NCBI GenBank assembly: GCA_964447205.1
Contig: CAYUSB010000003.1
Coordinates: 62,001 to 126,000, forward strand
Reading direction: 5' to 3'
DNA length: 64,000 nt
From: JAEUKH01 sp964447205
GTDB taxonomy: Bacteria > Myxococcota_A > Polyangia > Polyangiales > Ga0077539
The position numbers and the translations under genes are program-made. Below are positions 7,745-15,916 of this stretch, one piece after another. The notes below the pieces were generated by a model. That model ran no database searches and was not told the origin of the DNA. It saw only the letters and a program-made list of their open reading frames with translations. Position 1 is the stretch's first letter; every line of letters starts with the position of its first letter.

Positions 7745-9189
7745 CCGAAGTAGTTTCGTAGCACGAGGGTGCGCGCGTCGGACATGTCCTCCATCGCGCT
7801 CCGAACGCCCTCGCGGCCCACCCCCGAGTCCTTGACGCCCCCATAGGGCATCGCGTCCGAGCGAAACGTAGGCGCGTCCCCCACGATGAGCCCACCCACC
7901 TCCAGCCCGTGATAGGCCGCGAGGATGGCCCCGAGGTCGCGGGTAAAGATCCCCGCCTGGAGGCCGTACCGCCCCGCGTTGATCCGCCCGATGGCCTCGT
8001 CGAGCTGTGCGAAGGGCTCCACCGTCACCACGGGGCCGAAGACCTCCTCGTCGTAGACCTTCATGCCCGCCACAGCCCCCGTGAGCACCGTGGCCTCGAC
8101 GCGGTTGTCCTTGCCGGGGCTCCCCACCCGCCTCTGGGCTCCGGCCGCGACGGCCTCGTCGACCCACTGCCGCACCCTGCGGGCCGCCCCCGCGTCGATG
8201 AGGCACGACATCAGGGCGGCAGGGTCCATGGGGTCCATGGCCTTCACCGCCGCGGTCCGACCGACCAGGGCCTCCGTAAAGCCCTCGGCCACGTCGCGGT
8301 GCACAAACACCCGCTGGACCTTGATGCACACCTGACCCGCGAACCCATAGGCCCCCGCCACGATGCGCCCCAGGGTCGGCTCGAGGTCGGCGTCGGGCAT
8401 CACCACCGCCGCGGCGTTGCCCCCGAGCTCCAGGAGGACCCGCTTCGATCCCGCCCGCGACCGCAGCATCCAGCCCACCCTGGCGCTCCCGGTGAAGGAC
8501 AAGACCGCCAGCCGCGGGTCTTCCACCAGGCCCTGGGCCGCCTCCGTGTCACACGGAACCACCGACAGGATGGCCCTGGGCACCTCGGGCACGGCCTCGC
8601 AGGCCCCGTACACATGGTCCGCGAGGCGCAGGGCCGTCAGGGGGGTCTGCCCGGCGGGTTTGAGCACCACCGGGGCCCCCAGGGCGAAGGCCGGAGCCAG
8701 CTTGTGGGCGACCAGGTTGAGCGGGAAGTTGAAGGGGGTGATGGCGAGGACGGGCCCGGCGGCAACACGGGTCACGAGGGCCCCGGCCCCAGCGCTGCCA
8801 GGCGACAGGTCGAGGGGGAGGAAGCTCCCGCCCCAACGACCGGCCTCTTCGGCCGCGAGGGTGAAGGTGAGGGCGGCCCGGTCGGCCTCGGTCCGGGCCA
8901 GGGCGATGGGTTTGCCGGCCTCGCGGGCGAGCAGGGTGGCGAGGCCCTCGCGGTCGGCCCGGACGGCCTCGGCCAGGACCCGCAGGAAGGCCTGACGGAC
9001 GTGGGTGGGCAGTCGGACGGTGCGGGCAAACGCGGCCCGGGCGGCGGTGAGGGCGTCGTCGAGGTCGCGGGGCCCGGCCATACCCTGGGTGCCCACCAGG
9101 GCCCCATCCCAGGGCGCACGAACCTCCACCCGCGAGGCCCCCTCACGGGCTTCGCCGGCGACGTAGACAGGACAACGAAGGGGGCTCAT
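7741..9189 (-). CDS. NAD(P)-dependent aldehyde dehydrogenase
   Basis: A 482-aa ALDH-superfamily enzyme oxidising an aldehyde to an acid. Cofactor-binding lysine K177 is in VLKPAG, the general base E254 is in LELGGNAA and the nucleophile C288 is in GQVCIKVQ. The FTGS motif sits near residue 232. The cysteine context resembles the lactaldehyde or non-phosphorylating glyceraldehyde-3-phosphate dehydrogenase group rather than betaine-aldehyde enzymes; this sub-assignment is tentative. ATG 9189 is chosen because it begins the conserved region. It lies 10 bases after the BtuF-like gene and overlaps the Sel1 gene. Confidence 0.92.
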   Translation of the reverse strand: MSPLRCPVYVAGEAREGASRVEVRAPWDGALVGTQGMAGPRDLDDALTAARAAFARTVRLPTHVRQAFLRVLAEAVRADREGLATLLAREAGKPIALARTEADRAALTFTLAAEEAGRWGGSFLPLDLSPGSAGAGALVTRVAAGPVLAITPFNFPLNLVAHKLAPAFALGAPVVLKPAGQTPLTALRLADHVYGACEAVPEVPRAILSVVPCDTEAAQGLVEDPRLAVLSFTGSARVGWMLRSRAGSKRVLLELGGNAAAVVMPDADLEPTLGRIVAGAYGFAGQVCIKVQRVFVHRDVAEGFTEALVGRTAAVKAMDPMDPAALMSCLIDAGAARRVRQWVDEAVAAGAQRRVGSPGKDNRVEATVLTGAVAGMKVYDEEVFGPVVTVEPFAQLDEAIGRINAGRYGLQAGIFTRDLGAILAAYHGLEVGGLIVGDAPTFRSDAMPYGGVKDSGVGREGVRSAMEDMSDARTLVLRNYFG

Positions 9190-9199
9190 CGCAGTACTG

Positions 9200-10090
9200 T
9201 CACCATCGTGCGTCGGGATGCAACACCCGGGCGATGCCCTCCGCGGCGGCGCCCACCCGCGGCCCCTGGCGCACATACATCGGGTCGGTGAGGGGGTACA
9301 CCCGCCCCGAGGTGACGGCGGCGACCGATCCGTGGGCGCTGAGGGCGGCCCGCAGGTCGTCGCTCCCGGGGTTGTCCCGGGACATGGTCGACATGTCGAG
9401 GATCACCTCGGGGGCCCATGCAATAAACTGTTCGAGGGAGATGGTCGGGTACCGGGCCCGGGACTGGGCTGCGTTGACGCCTCCGGCCCGCTGCAAGACC
9501 TCGTCGACCCACGACCCCGTCCCGGCCACCACCAGGGGCCGCACGGAGAAGACCGCGATGGTTCGGGGCCGGGGTCTGCCCCGTACGGCGGCCTCGACCC
9601 GCCCGAGGTCGGCCTCGATCCGGGCCCGGAGGGGCCCCGCCCGTCCCGGCTCTCCCGCCAGTCGGGCGAAGGTGTCGACGGAGGCGAAGACCTCGGCGAT
9701 GGACTCCACCCGCGGAAACACGGTGCGCACCCCGCGGGCCCGGAGCCGCTCCAGGACGGCCAGATTGACCGGCCCCTCGACCCCCACCAGGGCGTCGGGG
9801 CGCAGGGCCACGATCCCCTCGAACGACGGGTTGACCATGGCCCCCACCCGCGGCAGGCGCGTGGCCTCCACAGGGTAGTCGCAGTACGTCGACACCCCCA
9901 CCACCCGATCGCCGAGCCCGAGGGCGAAGAAGGTCTCCGTCGTGCTCGGCAGGAGCGACACGATCCGCCGGGCCGGGGATCCCGCGTCACCCGGGGCAGA
10001 GCCGTCCGTCGACCGGGCCGGGCCGCGGCCCTTGCACCCGAGTGCCGCGAGGAGGAGACACGACAAGACCGCACGACGAGAAGCCAGCAC
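9200..10090 (-). CDS. BtuF-like periplasmic binding lipoprotein
   Basis: A 296-aa substrate-binding lipoprotein of the BtuF/FhuD type (class III, two lobes joined by a helix). The lipobox is LGC at about residue 19. The hallmark start of the domain, RIVSLLPSTTETFFALG, and the following GVSTYCDYP fit cobalamin- or haem-type binding proteins. The conserved segment after the linker helix, EVILDM, is also present. No ABC permease or ATPase gene lies nearby, so it must use components coded elsewhere. It is followed after 10 bases by the aldehyde dehydrogenase. The ligand is likely a corrinoid or iron chelate but is not proven. Confidence 0.88.
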   Translation of the reverse strand: MLASRRAVLSCLLLAALGCKGRGPARSTDGSAPGDAGSPARRIVSLLPSTTETFFALGLGDRVVGVSTYCDYPVEATRLPRVGAMVNPSFEGIVALRPDALVGVEGPVNLAVLERLRARGVRTVFPRVESIAEVFASVDTFARLAGEPGRAGPLRARIEADLGRVEAAVRGRPRPRTIAVFSVRPLVVAGTGSWVDEVLQRAGGVNAAQSRARYPTISLEQFIAWAPEVILDMSTMSRDNPGSDDLRAALSAHGSVAAVTSGRVYPLTDPMYVRQGPRVGAAAEGIARVLHPDARW

Positions 10091-10099
10091 GCGCAGAAG

Positions 10100-10846
10100 C
10101 TACACCCTCTGCAGCCCCCGCACGCACTCCGCAACACCCGGAGCCATCGCCAGGACCGTCTCCGTCCCCGGGGCCACCTCGGTCAGCCCCGCGTCCCGGA
10201 TCACCGCGCAGGCCTGGGTGGCCTTGAGGTCTGCCCAGCGGGCCGGGTCGGCCGACACAAAGAGACACCCTTGTCCCGCGTCCCTCCAGAGCGCGAAGGC
10301 CTCAGGGCGACGGGGGTGCCAGGCCTCCCACAGGAGCAGGGCCGCGTGGGCCACCTGGGCCGCCGCCTTGCCTCCGCGCATCGTAGCCGCGGCGTTGAGG
10401 GCGAAGGGCATCACCAGCCCCATGGGCCAGGGGGTCGTGTCGGGGGGCAGCTCGTCGGGAGCCGGGGTCCAGGCCTGGAGCTTCGCCAGGAAGGGGTCGC
10501 GCTGGCTCTTGAGCACGGGCGGAAGGGCAAGGACCTTGACCTCTTCGCCCACCCGTCCGACCGCCGCGTCGAGGGCGAGGCAACGTTGCCACGCGCTGCC
10601 CCGGGCCCGCAGGGTCACCTTCCGAAACGACCGGGCGCTCCAGGCGGCCCAGGCCTCGGCGTGGCGGGGGTCGTGGGGAAACCGCTGGGCCGCGTCGAGG
10701 ACGGCCCGCACGACGGCCCCCAGCGTGACCGCGAGGGGCTGCGGGGCGTCGCTGCACACGATGAGGTACTGCACCCAGGGGTCTTCCTGAGCGCGGCGCA
10801 GGGCCACCAGGTCGGGATCGTCGCGGGGGTTGTCGTACACGCTCAC
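10100..10846 (-). CDS. Pth2-type peptidyl-tRNA hydrolase with N-terminal extension
   Basis: A 248-aa protein whose C-terminal half matches the Pth2 fold. GGKAAAQVAHA (158-168) corresponds to the family's G-K-x-A-A-Q-x-x-H-A motif. RDAGLTEVAPGTETVL (217-232) corresponds to its D-A-G-x-T-x-x-x-P-G-T-x-T-V-L motif, with D218 and T222 at the family catalytic positions. The N-terminal 140 residues are a separate domain like that of long actinobacterial-type Pth2 proteins. Pth2 cleaves the ester between a nascent chain and its tRNA. It starts four bases after the NFACT/RqcH gene, a context that suggests a role in releasing chains from obstructed large subunits. Bacteria usually rely on unrelated Pth1; whether one is also encoded cannot be seen here. 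Confidence 0.8.
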   Translation of the reverse strand: MSVYDNPRDDPDLVALRRAQEDPWVQYLIVCSDAPQPLAVTLGAVVRAVLDAAQRFPHDPRHAEAWAAWSARSFRKVTLRARGSAWQRCLALDAAVGRVGEEVKVLALPPVLKSQRDPFLAKLQAWTPAPDELPPDTTPWPMGLVMPFALNAAATMRGGKAAAQVAHAALLLWEAWHPRRPEAFALWRDAGQGCLFVSADPARWADLKATQACAVIRDAGLTEVAPGTETVLAMAPGVAECVRGLQRV

Positions 10847-10850
10847 GGGG

Positions 10851-12239
10851 TTAGCTCCCCTCGGGCCGGTCGGCCAGCAGGCGCCGCAGACGGGCGGGTT
10901 CGAGCCGCAGGGCGATCACCCGCTCGCGGTCGAGCAGCACCGACCCGGGCGGGCTCTTGCGCGGCTTGCGAACATACCGCCGTTCGGTCCAGGCCACCTC
11001 CACCAGGGTCTCGCCCCGGGCGTCGCTGTGATGGGCCGCCAGGGTGGCCGCGTCGACCAGGAGCTCGGGCGCGACCGTAACCCCCTTCGCCATCGGAACC
11101 ACCACATGGGCCCCGGCCACCCCCCGGGCGTGCAACCACACGTCCTGGGGCCGGGCCACCCGCAGGGTCAGCCGGTCGTTGTCGACGGCCCCCCGCCCCA
11201 CAAGAATCTTCCCCCCGTGCGAGCCCACGTACTCCAGGTACGGCCTCCGCGGCCTTTCCGGCTTCTCGCCCCGCCGGGCCCGGGTCTGGGTGCTCCCCGG
11301 GGCCCCGCCCCCCCGACGCACCCCGAGGGCCACCGCGGCCTCGGTCCACCGCACGAGCACCCCCGCCGTGACCTCCTCGGCCTCCCGCACGGTCTCCCCC
11401 AAACTCCGCACCGCCTCCAGGAGCCGAACCGTCGCCTCCAGCCGCGCCCACATCACGGCCTCGGCCTGGGCGAGGCGTCTGGCCCGCGCAAAGATCGCCG
11501 CGGCCTGCGACTTCGCTGGGAAGGCCGGGTCGAGGGTGACCTCCAGGGTTCCGCCTTCTTCCCAGTCTTCGAGGGTGGCCCGGGTGGCCCCCCGCCGGAT
11601 CTTCCCCCCCTGGGCCAGGAGCATCCTGCCCACCCTCTGCATCCTGGCTACGTCGTCGAGCCGGGCGAGGTCACCCTCCACGGCCTCCTGCCGCCGGGCG
11701 AGCTGCCGCTGGCGCTGGTCAATCGCCTTGACGAGCTCTCGCCGTCGGAGGCTCACCACCAGGGCGTCGCTCAGACGCAAGAGCTCGGCCCCGACCGCGT
11801 CCCGATCCCCCGAAGGCGTCTCCGAACCACGGGCCACCCCGGAGGGTCTCCAGGCTACGATCCGGGCCCCGGTGGGGTCGAAGAGGGTGACCTCCCCGCG
11901 TAGGGCGGGCACGAGGCGCACTCGGGCGGTGACGGCCGCGTCGCCGAGGATGATCCACAGGGCCTCGGTGTCGTCGAGGGTCACCGCGCGTACGGTGTGA
12001 CCCAGGGCGTGGGCCCGCAGGGCGGCCACGAGGGGGTGGGTCTTGGGGGCGGCGAAGGTCGGGGTTCGGGGCGACCAGCCGACCCCGGCCACCCAGGGGC
12101 CGAGGCCGACGGCCAGATGCCGAACGCCCGCGGCGGTCCACACGGTCAACACGAGCAGGCCCGTGTCGGGCACGAGGGCTACGGCGTCGAGGCGGCCGGA
12201 GCCCAGCGTGTCGGAGAGATCGTCGACGGGGGGATCCAA
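10851..12239 (-). CDS. rqcH: NFACT-family ribosome quality control factor (RqcH-like)
   Basis: A 462-aa protein with the NFACT order: a shortened N-terminal NFACT-N domain (about 1-150), a long coiled coil with paired Arg/Glu/Gln heptads (about 160-300) and a C-terminal NFACT-R domain. The R domain is clear (about 335-455: YVGSHGGKILVGRGAVDNDRLT, split here as YVGSHGGKI and GRGAVDNDRLT; then DVWLHARGVAGAHVV, SVLLDRERV). RqcH recruits Ala-tRNA to stalled 50S subunits and adds C-terminal alanine tails. The Asp-Arg pair needed for tRNA binding in Bacillus RqcH seems replaced (DDTEALW), so tailing activity is uncertain. The start is a TTG at 12239, the only usable one in frame, so the N-terminus is provisional. 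Confidence 0.85.
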   Translation of the reverse strand: MDPPVDDLSDTLGSGRLDAVALVPDTGLLVLTVWTAAGVRHLAVGLGPWVAGVGWSPRTPTFAAPKTHPLVAALRAHALGHTVRAVTLDDTEALWIILGDAAVTARVRLVPALRGEVTLFDPTGARIVAWRPSGVARGSETPSGDRDAVGAELLRLSDALVVSLRRRELVKAIDQRQRQLARRQEAVEGDLARLDDVARMQRVGRMLLAQGGKIRRGATRATLEDWEEGGTLEVTLDPAFPAKSQAAAIFARARRLAQAEAVMWARLEATVRLLEAVRSLGETVREAEEVTAGVLVRWTEAAVALGVRRGGGAPGSTQTRARRGEKPERPRRPYLEYVGSHGGKILVGRGAVDNDRLTLRVARPQDVWLHARGVAGAHVVVPMAKGVTVAPELLVDAATLAAHHSDARGETLVEVAWTERRYVRKPRKSPPGSVLLDRERVIALRLEPARLRRLLADRPEGS

Positions 12240-12288
12240 GACCCGGGTCAGGGTGCACCCATCGGGGGGACGATGCCAGGGGGAGAGG

Positions 12289-13569
12289 CTACGGGTTTTG
12301 GGTCACGCACTGGGCCATCAGCCGGTGGGGGCTGTTGGAGCGCTCGACCCCGAAGATCACCCACCCCCGACGGAGGGCCCGGTCGGCCGTGACCCCGTGC
12401 ACGTGGACGGGCTCGTCCCGGGGGTCACGGTAGATCACCGCCGCGTCCGAACCCGCACCCCAGGCGGCCCGCACGGCGGAGTTGTAGCCGCCCCCCTCGG
12501 GCCGCGCGGCCCAGGCCAGGAGGGGCGCGGTGCCGTGGAGGGAGAGGGCCCCGTGGGTGGCGTTCCACGCGGTGTTTTCGTGGACGACGCGGAGCCTGCT
12601 TTCGAGGCGGAGGTCCTGGAGGCTGCGCTGCTCGAGGTCGAGCGAGACCTCCCGCCCGCCGCGCTGCAGGAGCCGGTAGACGGAGCGGTCGTCGGCCGCC
12701 ACGAGCGCGGCGTCGGCGCCCTCGGCGTACTCGCTCGCCACCTGGAGGGAGGCCCCGTGCCCGAAGATGAAGCGCCGCATGTGGAGCCGGGACCCGCAGC
12801 GGTTGGGCTGCTGTACAAACGAGGTGTACCCGCTCGACTGAAACACGATCGAGACGTCGGGCCCGTAGGGCGGATTGAGGGGCTCGTTGGGGGTGTTGGC
12901 GTTGACCCGGGCCCCGTTGGTGTAGACGTAGCGCCCGTCGGACATCACGACGTGAAACATCGTGTCGGACTGGGCCCAGACGGCCCGGGCGGTGTGCGCT
13001 CCCAGGGCGACCGTGGCCGTCGTGCGGAGGGCCCCGTCGGGGTTGGCCGCCACGAGATAGAGGCTCGACCCTACGGCGATGGCCCCAGACTCGGCGGCGA
13101 AGTCCATGGAGAGGGTGACGCCCTCTTGAGAGCCGAGCCATCCGAGGGTGACAGGAAACCCCCGGGGGTTGAGGGCGTTGTCAAACGCCTGGGCCTGGAT
13201 GCCCGTCCGGCCCCCCGCGGCCCAGGCCACCACAAGCCCATCGCGGAACCGTGCGATCTGCGCGGAGTACACCGGAGCCCCGCCCACGAGGTCGCGCGGC
13301 TCGGAGCACGCCCCAGGCCCCGGCCCGTCGGAGGGGGCGGTCGGAGCGTCCGAAGCGGCAGTCCCGGCGTCGACCGGGAGAGAGGGCACCCGCGCGTCCT
13401 CGGAGCCCGCGGCCCCGTCGGCCGCAGGGGCCTGACCCGCATCGGGCGAAATGACCTCGCCCGCGTCGTCGGTCATGGCCGCGTCGGGCGAGAGGGCCAC
13501 CGACCCGCATCCCACCGCCCCAAGCGAGGCCCAACACAGAACCACCCGGCACCACGAATACGACATCAT
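12289..13569 (-). CDS. Lipoprotein of unknown function
   Basis: A 426-aa lipoprotein. The signal peptide ends in lipobox VGC at about residue 21. A linker of about 60 residues follows, rich in Asp, Ala, Pro and Ser, typical of myxobacterial surface lipoproteins. The globular part (about 85-426) is rich in short beta-strands, for example IAVGSSLYLVAAN, ALVAADDRSVYRLL and ATVALGAHTAR. It looks like an irregular beta-propeller without a signature I recognise. It heads the minus-strand run, 49 bases before the RqcH gene, and is divergent from the 13684 gene. The 114 bases between the two starts should hold both promoters. Confidence 0.82.
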   Translation of the reverse strand: MMSYSWCRVVLCWASLGAVGCGSVALSPDAAMTDDAGEVISPDAGQAPAADGAAGSEDARVPSLPVDAGTAASDAPTAPSDGPGPGACSEPRDLVGGAPVYSAQIARFRDGLVVAWAAGGRTGIQAQAFDNALNPRGFPVTLGWLGSQEGVTLSMDFAAESGAIAVGSSLYLVAANPDGALRTTATVALGAHTARAVWAQSDTMFHVVMSDGRYVYTNGARVNANTPNEPLNPPYGPDVSIVFQSSGYTSFVQQPNRCGSRLHMRRFIFGHGASLQVASEYAEGADAALVAADDRSVYRLLQRGGREVSLDLEQRSLQDLRLESRLRVVHENTAWNATHGALSLHGTAPLLAWAARPEGGGYNSAVRAAWGAGSDAAVIYRDPRDEPVHVHGVTADRALRRGWVIFGVERSNSPHRLMAQCVTQNP

Positions 13570-13683
13570 CGGAGAAGCTCCTGACTACACGACAAGAAGT
13601 GAGGTCTGACCGTGAAGTGGCCGGGGGCGGAGTGTTCCGTCACGGAATTCGTGGAGCGGGGGGCCGTGGTAGCGTCGGCCCCT

Positions 13684-14643
13684 ATGGGCCGGGTGTCGTG
13701 GTTGTGGATGGCGCTGTTGGTGTCGGGGGAGGCCTCGGCCCAGTCGTTGACGCTGCGCTGGACCGCTCCCAGCGGGTGTCCCGATCAGGCCGCGGTCCTC
13801 GATGCGGTGCGGGCGGCCGGGGCCCCGGAGCGCCCGAGGCAGGCCCTCGTGGTCGACGGGGTCGTGACCCACCCGGGGCGATGGCGAGCCGTCCTCACCA
13901 CCCGCCACGGAGACCGCCCGGGCACCCGAACCCTGGAGTCGCGCTCATGCCCGCGGCTCGTACAAGGGGTGGCCATGGTGATCGCCCTCGCCATGGAGGA
14001 GGCCCCCGCGGACGAGCCCTCCGCGACGACAACGATCACCCCGCGTACGGCCCCGCCCGTGTTGTTTGTCGACGACGACGAGCTGCCGCCGATCCTGCGC
14101 CCGCGGCCGAGGCTCCCTCCGCCGCCGAGAGCTCGGCGGGTGCGGATGGGGGTGTCGCTGCACGCCCGCGGCGACCTCGGGACCCTCCCCTCCTTCGCCC
14201 CGGCCTTGGGGTTGGGTCTGTCGGTGTGGGGGCAGACCCTCGGGGCGATGGCCGAGGTCACGGGCCTCGTGACCCAGGGCGTCGACGGTCCGCGACCCGG
14301 AACGGCCATGCGGCTCGGGGCCTGGCGGGGCGCCCTCCTGGGGTGCGCCCTCGGGGGGCGGAGGGTGCGGGTGGGGGCCTGCACGGGGGTCGAGGTCAAC
14401 CGCATGGAGGGCCGGGGCGAAGGGTTTCAGCGCAACGCGGACGACGTGTCGTGGATGTTCGGAGTGCCCCTGCGGGCGAGGGTGGGGGTCGAGCTCGGGG
14501 GGCGGGTGGAGGTGTTGGGGGAGGCCGAGGCCATGGTTCCGATCGAGCGGGTTCGGTACGCGGTGGAGGGGGTGGGGGAGCTTCACGCGGTGTGGCCGGT
14601 GACGGTGCGGGCGGGTCTGTCCGCAATCTGGAGATGGCCGTGA
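13684..14643 (+). CDS. Secreted outer-membrane-like protein, unknown
   Basis: A 319-aa exported protein. ATG 13684 opens a signal peptide (MGRVSWLWMALLVSGEASAQ). The earlier in-frame ATG at 13612 would bury it. The first 120 residues form a domain with two cysteines (SGCPDQ and RSCPRL) found in myxobacterial proteins encoded with sigma factors. After a Pro/Arg-rich linker, residues about 150-319 contain alternating hydrophobic strands ending in Trp (LSAIWRWP). That pattern resembles an outer-membrane beta-barrel. It overlaps the longest possible frame of the downstream sigma-factor gene, so it is co-transcribed with it. No precise function is recognised. Confidence 0.75.
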   Translation: MGRVSWLWMALLVSGEASAQSLTLRWTAPSGCPDQAAVLDAVRAAGAPERPRQALVVDGVVTHPGRWRAVLTTRHGDRPGTRTLESRSCPRLVQGVAMVIALAMEEAPADEPSATTTITPRTAPPVLFVDDDELPPILRPRPRLPPPPRARRVRMGVSLHARGDLGTLPSFAPALGLGLSVWGQTLGAMAEVTGLVTQGVDGPRPGTAMRLGAWRGALLGCALGGRRVRVGACTGVEVNRMEGRGEGFQRNADDVSWMFGVPLRARVGVELGGRVEVLGEAEAMVPIERVRYAVEGVGELHAVWPVTVRAGLSAIWRWP

Positions 14644-14720
14644 CGGAACCGCCTCCCTTCGGCCACTCACCGGGCGTCATGGTCGTGTTTGCGCTGACGG
14701 CGTTGTGTTTCCCGCTCTTG

Positions 14721-15236
14721 ATGGCAGCGGGGCCGTCGGCGTTTGACGCGCTCTACGAGGAGCACTTTGACTTTGTGTGGCGCTCGCTGCGACGGATGGG
14801 GATTCAGGAGTCACACCTCGACGATGGGGTGCAGGAGGTGTTCGTGGTGGCCCATCGCAAGCTCGGGGAGTTTGAGGGTCGGTCGAGCCCGCGCACCTGG
14901 CTGTTTGGCATCGCCCGCCGGGTGGCCAGCGAGTTTCGCCGCTGGAACCGCCGCAAGAACCAGCACGACGCCCTTCCCGAGGCCGTCCTCGACGACGCCC
15001 CAACGCCCCAGGAGCAGGCCGAACGCCGCGAGGCCCTGCGGGTCCTGGACCAGTGCCTCGGGGCCATCCAAGATGAACGACGGGAGGTCTTCGTGCTGAT
15101 GGAGCTCGAATCGATGACCGCCCCCGAGGTGGCCGAGGCCACGGGGGTTCCGCTCAACACGGTCTACTCGCGTCTGCGGCTCGCCCGGGCCGAGTTCGAA
15201 CGCGCGGTCGCCGCCCGCAGGAGCCTCACCCCATGA
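14721..15236 (+). CDS. ECF-type RNA polymerase sigma factor
   Basis: A 171-aa group 4 sigma factor. Region 2 covers about residues 8-75 (DALYEEHFDFVWRSL, then WLFGIARRVASEFRR). Region 4 covers about 110-165, with the helix-turn-helix APEVAEATGVPLNTVYSRL. The start is uncertain. In-frame ATGs at 14634 (overlapping the previous gene) and 14680 would add a hydrophobic segment (VVFALTALCFPLLM) unusual for this class. ATG 14721 gives normal family length, but no start has a good Shine-Dalgarno. It overlaps the membrane-protein gene downstream by four bases, the usual place for its regulator. Confidence 0.88.
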   Translation: MAAGPSAFDALYEEHFDFVWRSLRRMGIQESHLDDGVQEVFVVAHRKLGEFEGRSSPRTWLFGIARRVASEFRRWNRRKNQHDALPEAVLDDAPTPQEQAERREALRVLDQCLGAIQDERREVFVLMELESMTAPEVAEATGVPLNTVYSRLRLARAEFERAVAARRSLTP

Positions 15237-15916
15237 ACGAGCTGTCGACCGAAGCCCGGGCCGTATTGGACGCAGGGTTCCGCGCCCAGAGCCCCACCGC
15301 GGCCGATCGTGCCCGGGTGCGTGCGGCCCTCGACGCCCGCCTCGCGGCCGAGAGCCCTGCGTCCCTCCCCTCAGGCGCGACCCCCCTGACCCTGGGAATC
15401 GCCGCCCTGGTGATCGCGGCCCTGGTCTGGTGGTGGGCGCACCGTACGACCCCGCAGCCCGCCCCGCAGCCCGAGCCTCCCGCCCTCTCTGCGCCCGCGG
15501 TCGTCGCGCCCCCGGTTGTCGCGCCCCCGGTTGTCGCGCCCCCGGCTGTCGCGCCTCCTCCCAGTGCGCCCCCCGTCGTGGCGCCCGCAGAGCCTCCGAC
15601 TGCGCCCCGCGTGCGGGCTGTTCCGGCCCTCTCCGACGAGGACACCCTCGCCGAGGAGATGCGCCTGATCGGCCGGGCCCGACGCGCCCACGCCGCCTCG
15701 AACGACCCCGAGGCCATGGCGGCCCTGTCCGAACACCGCCGCCGGTTCCCGCGCGGAACCCTCACCGAAGAGCGCGAGGCCACCGAGCTGCTGATCCGTT
15801 GCGCGCGTCAGGAGCCGGGCACGGCCGGGCGGGTGGCCGCGTTCGCCCGTCGTTTCCCGGCCTCTCCGCAGCGGCCGCGCATCGACCGGGTCTGCACGAC
15901 GGCGAGGCCCGAGTGA
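15233..15916 (+). CDS. Single-pass membrane protein, putative anti-sigma partner
   Basis: A 227-aa protein encoded directly after the ECF sigma gene with an ATGA overlap. About 45 cytoplasmic residues come first, then one membrane helix (about 47-66, LTLGIAALVIAALVWWW). A long Pro/Val/Ala linker with four VVAPP-type repeats follows, then a helical C-terminal domain (about 130-227) with a regular spacing like a TPR or tol-pal accessory fold. Topology and position fit a membrane regulator of the sigma factor. However, no zinc-binding HxxxCxxC anti-sigma motif is present, so the regulatory role is inferred from context only. Confidence 0.75.
   Translation: MNELSTEARAVLDAGFRAQSPTAADRARVRAALDARLAAESPASLPSGATPLTLGIAALVIAALVWWWAHRTTPQPAPQPEPPALSAPAVVAPPVVAPPVVAPPAVAPPPSAPPVVAPAEPPTAPRVRAVPALSDEDTLAEEMRLIGRARRAHAASNDPEAMAALSEHRRRFPRGTLTEEREATELLIRCARQEPGTAGRVAAFARRFPASPQRPRIDRVCTTARPE
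15500..15559 (+). repeat. Four tandem 15-bp units
   Basis: Four 15-base units (consensus GTTGTCGCGCCCCCG; the middle two identical) encode the VVAPP repeats. They form the proline-rich linker of the membrane protein at 15233-15916. Confidence 0.9.

Noticed and set aside
15500..15559. Short regular repeats considered as CRISPR or regulatory iterons
   Set aside because: They are 15-base in-frame coding repeats with no spacers, giving a Pro-rich linker. No CRISPR array or cas gene is present anywhere in the window.
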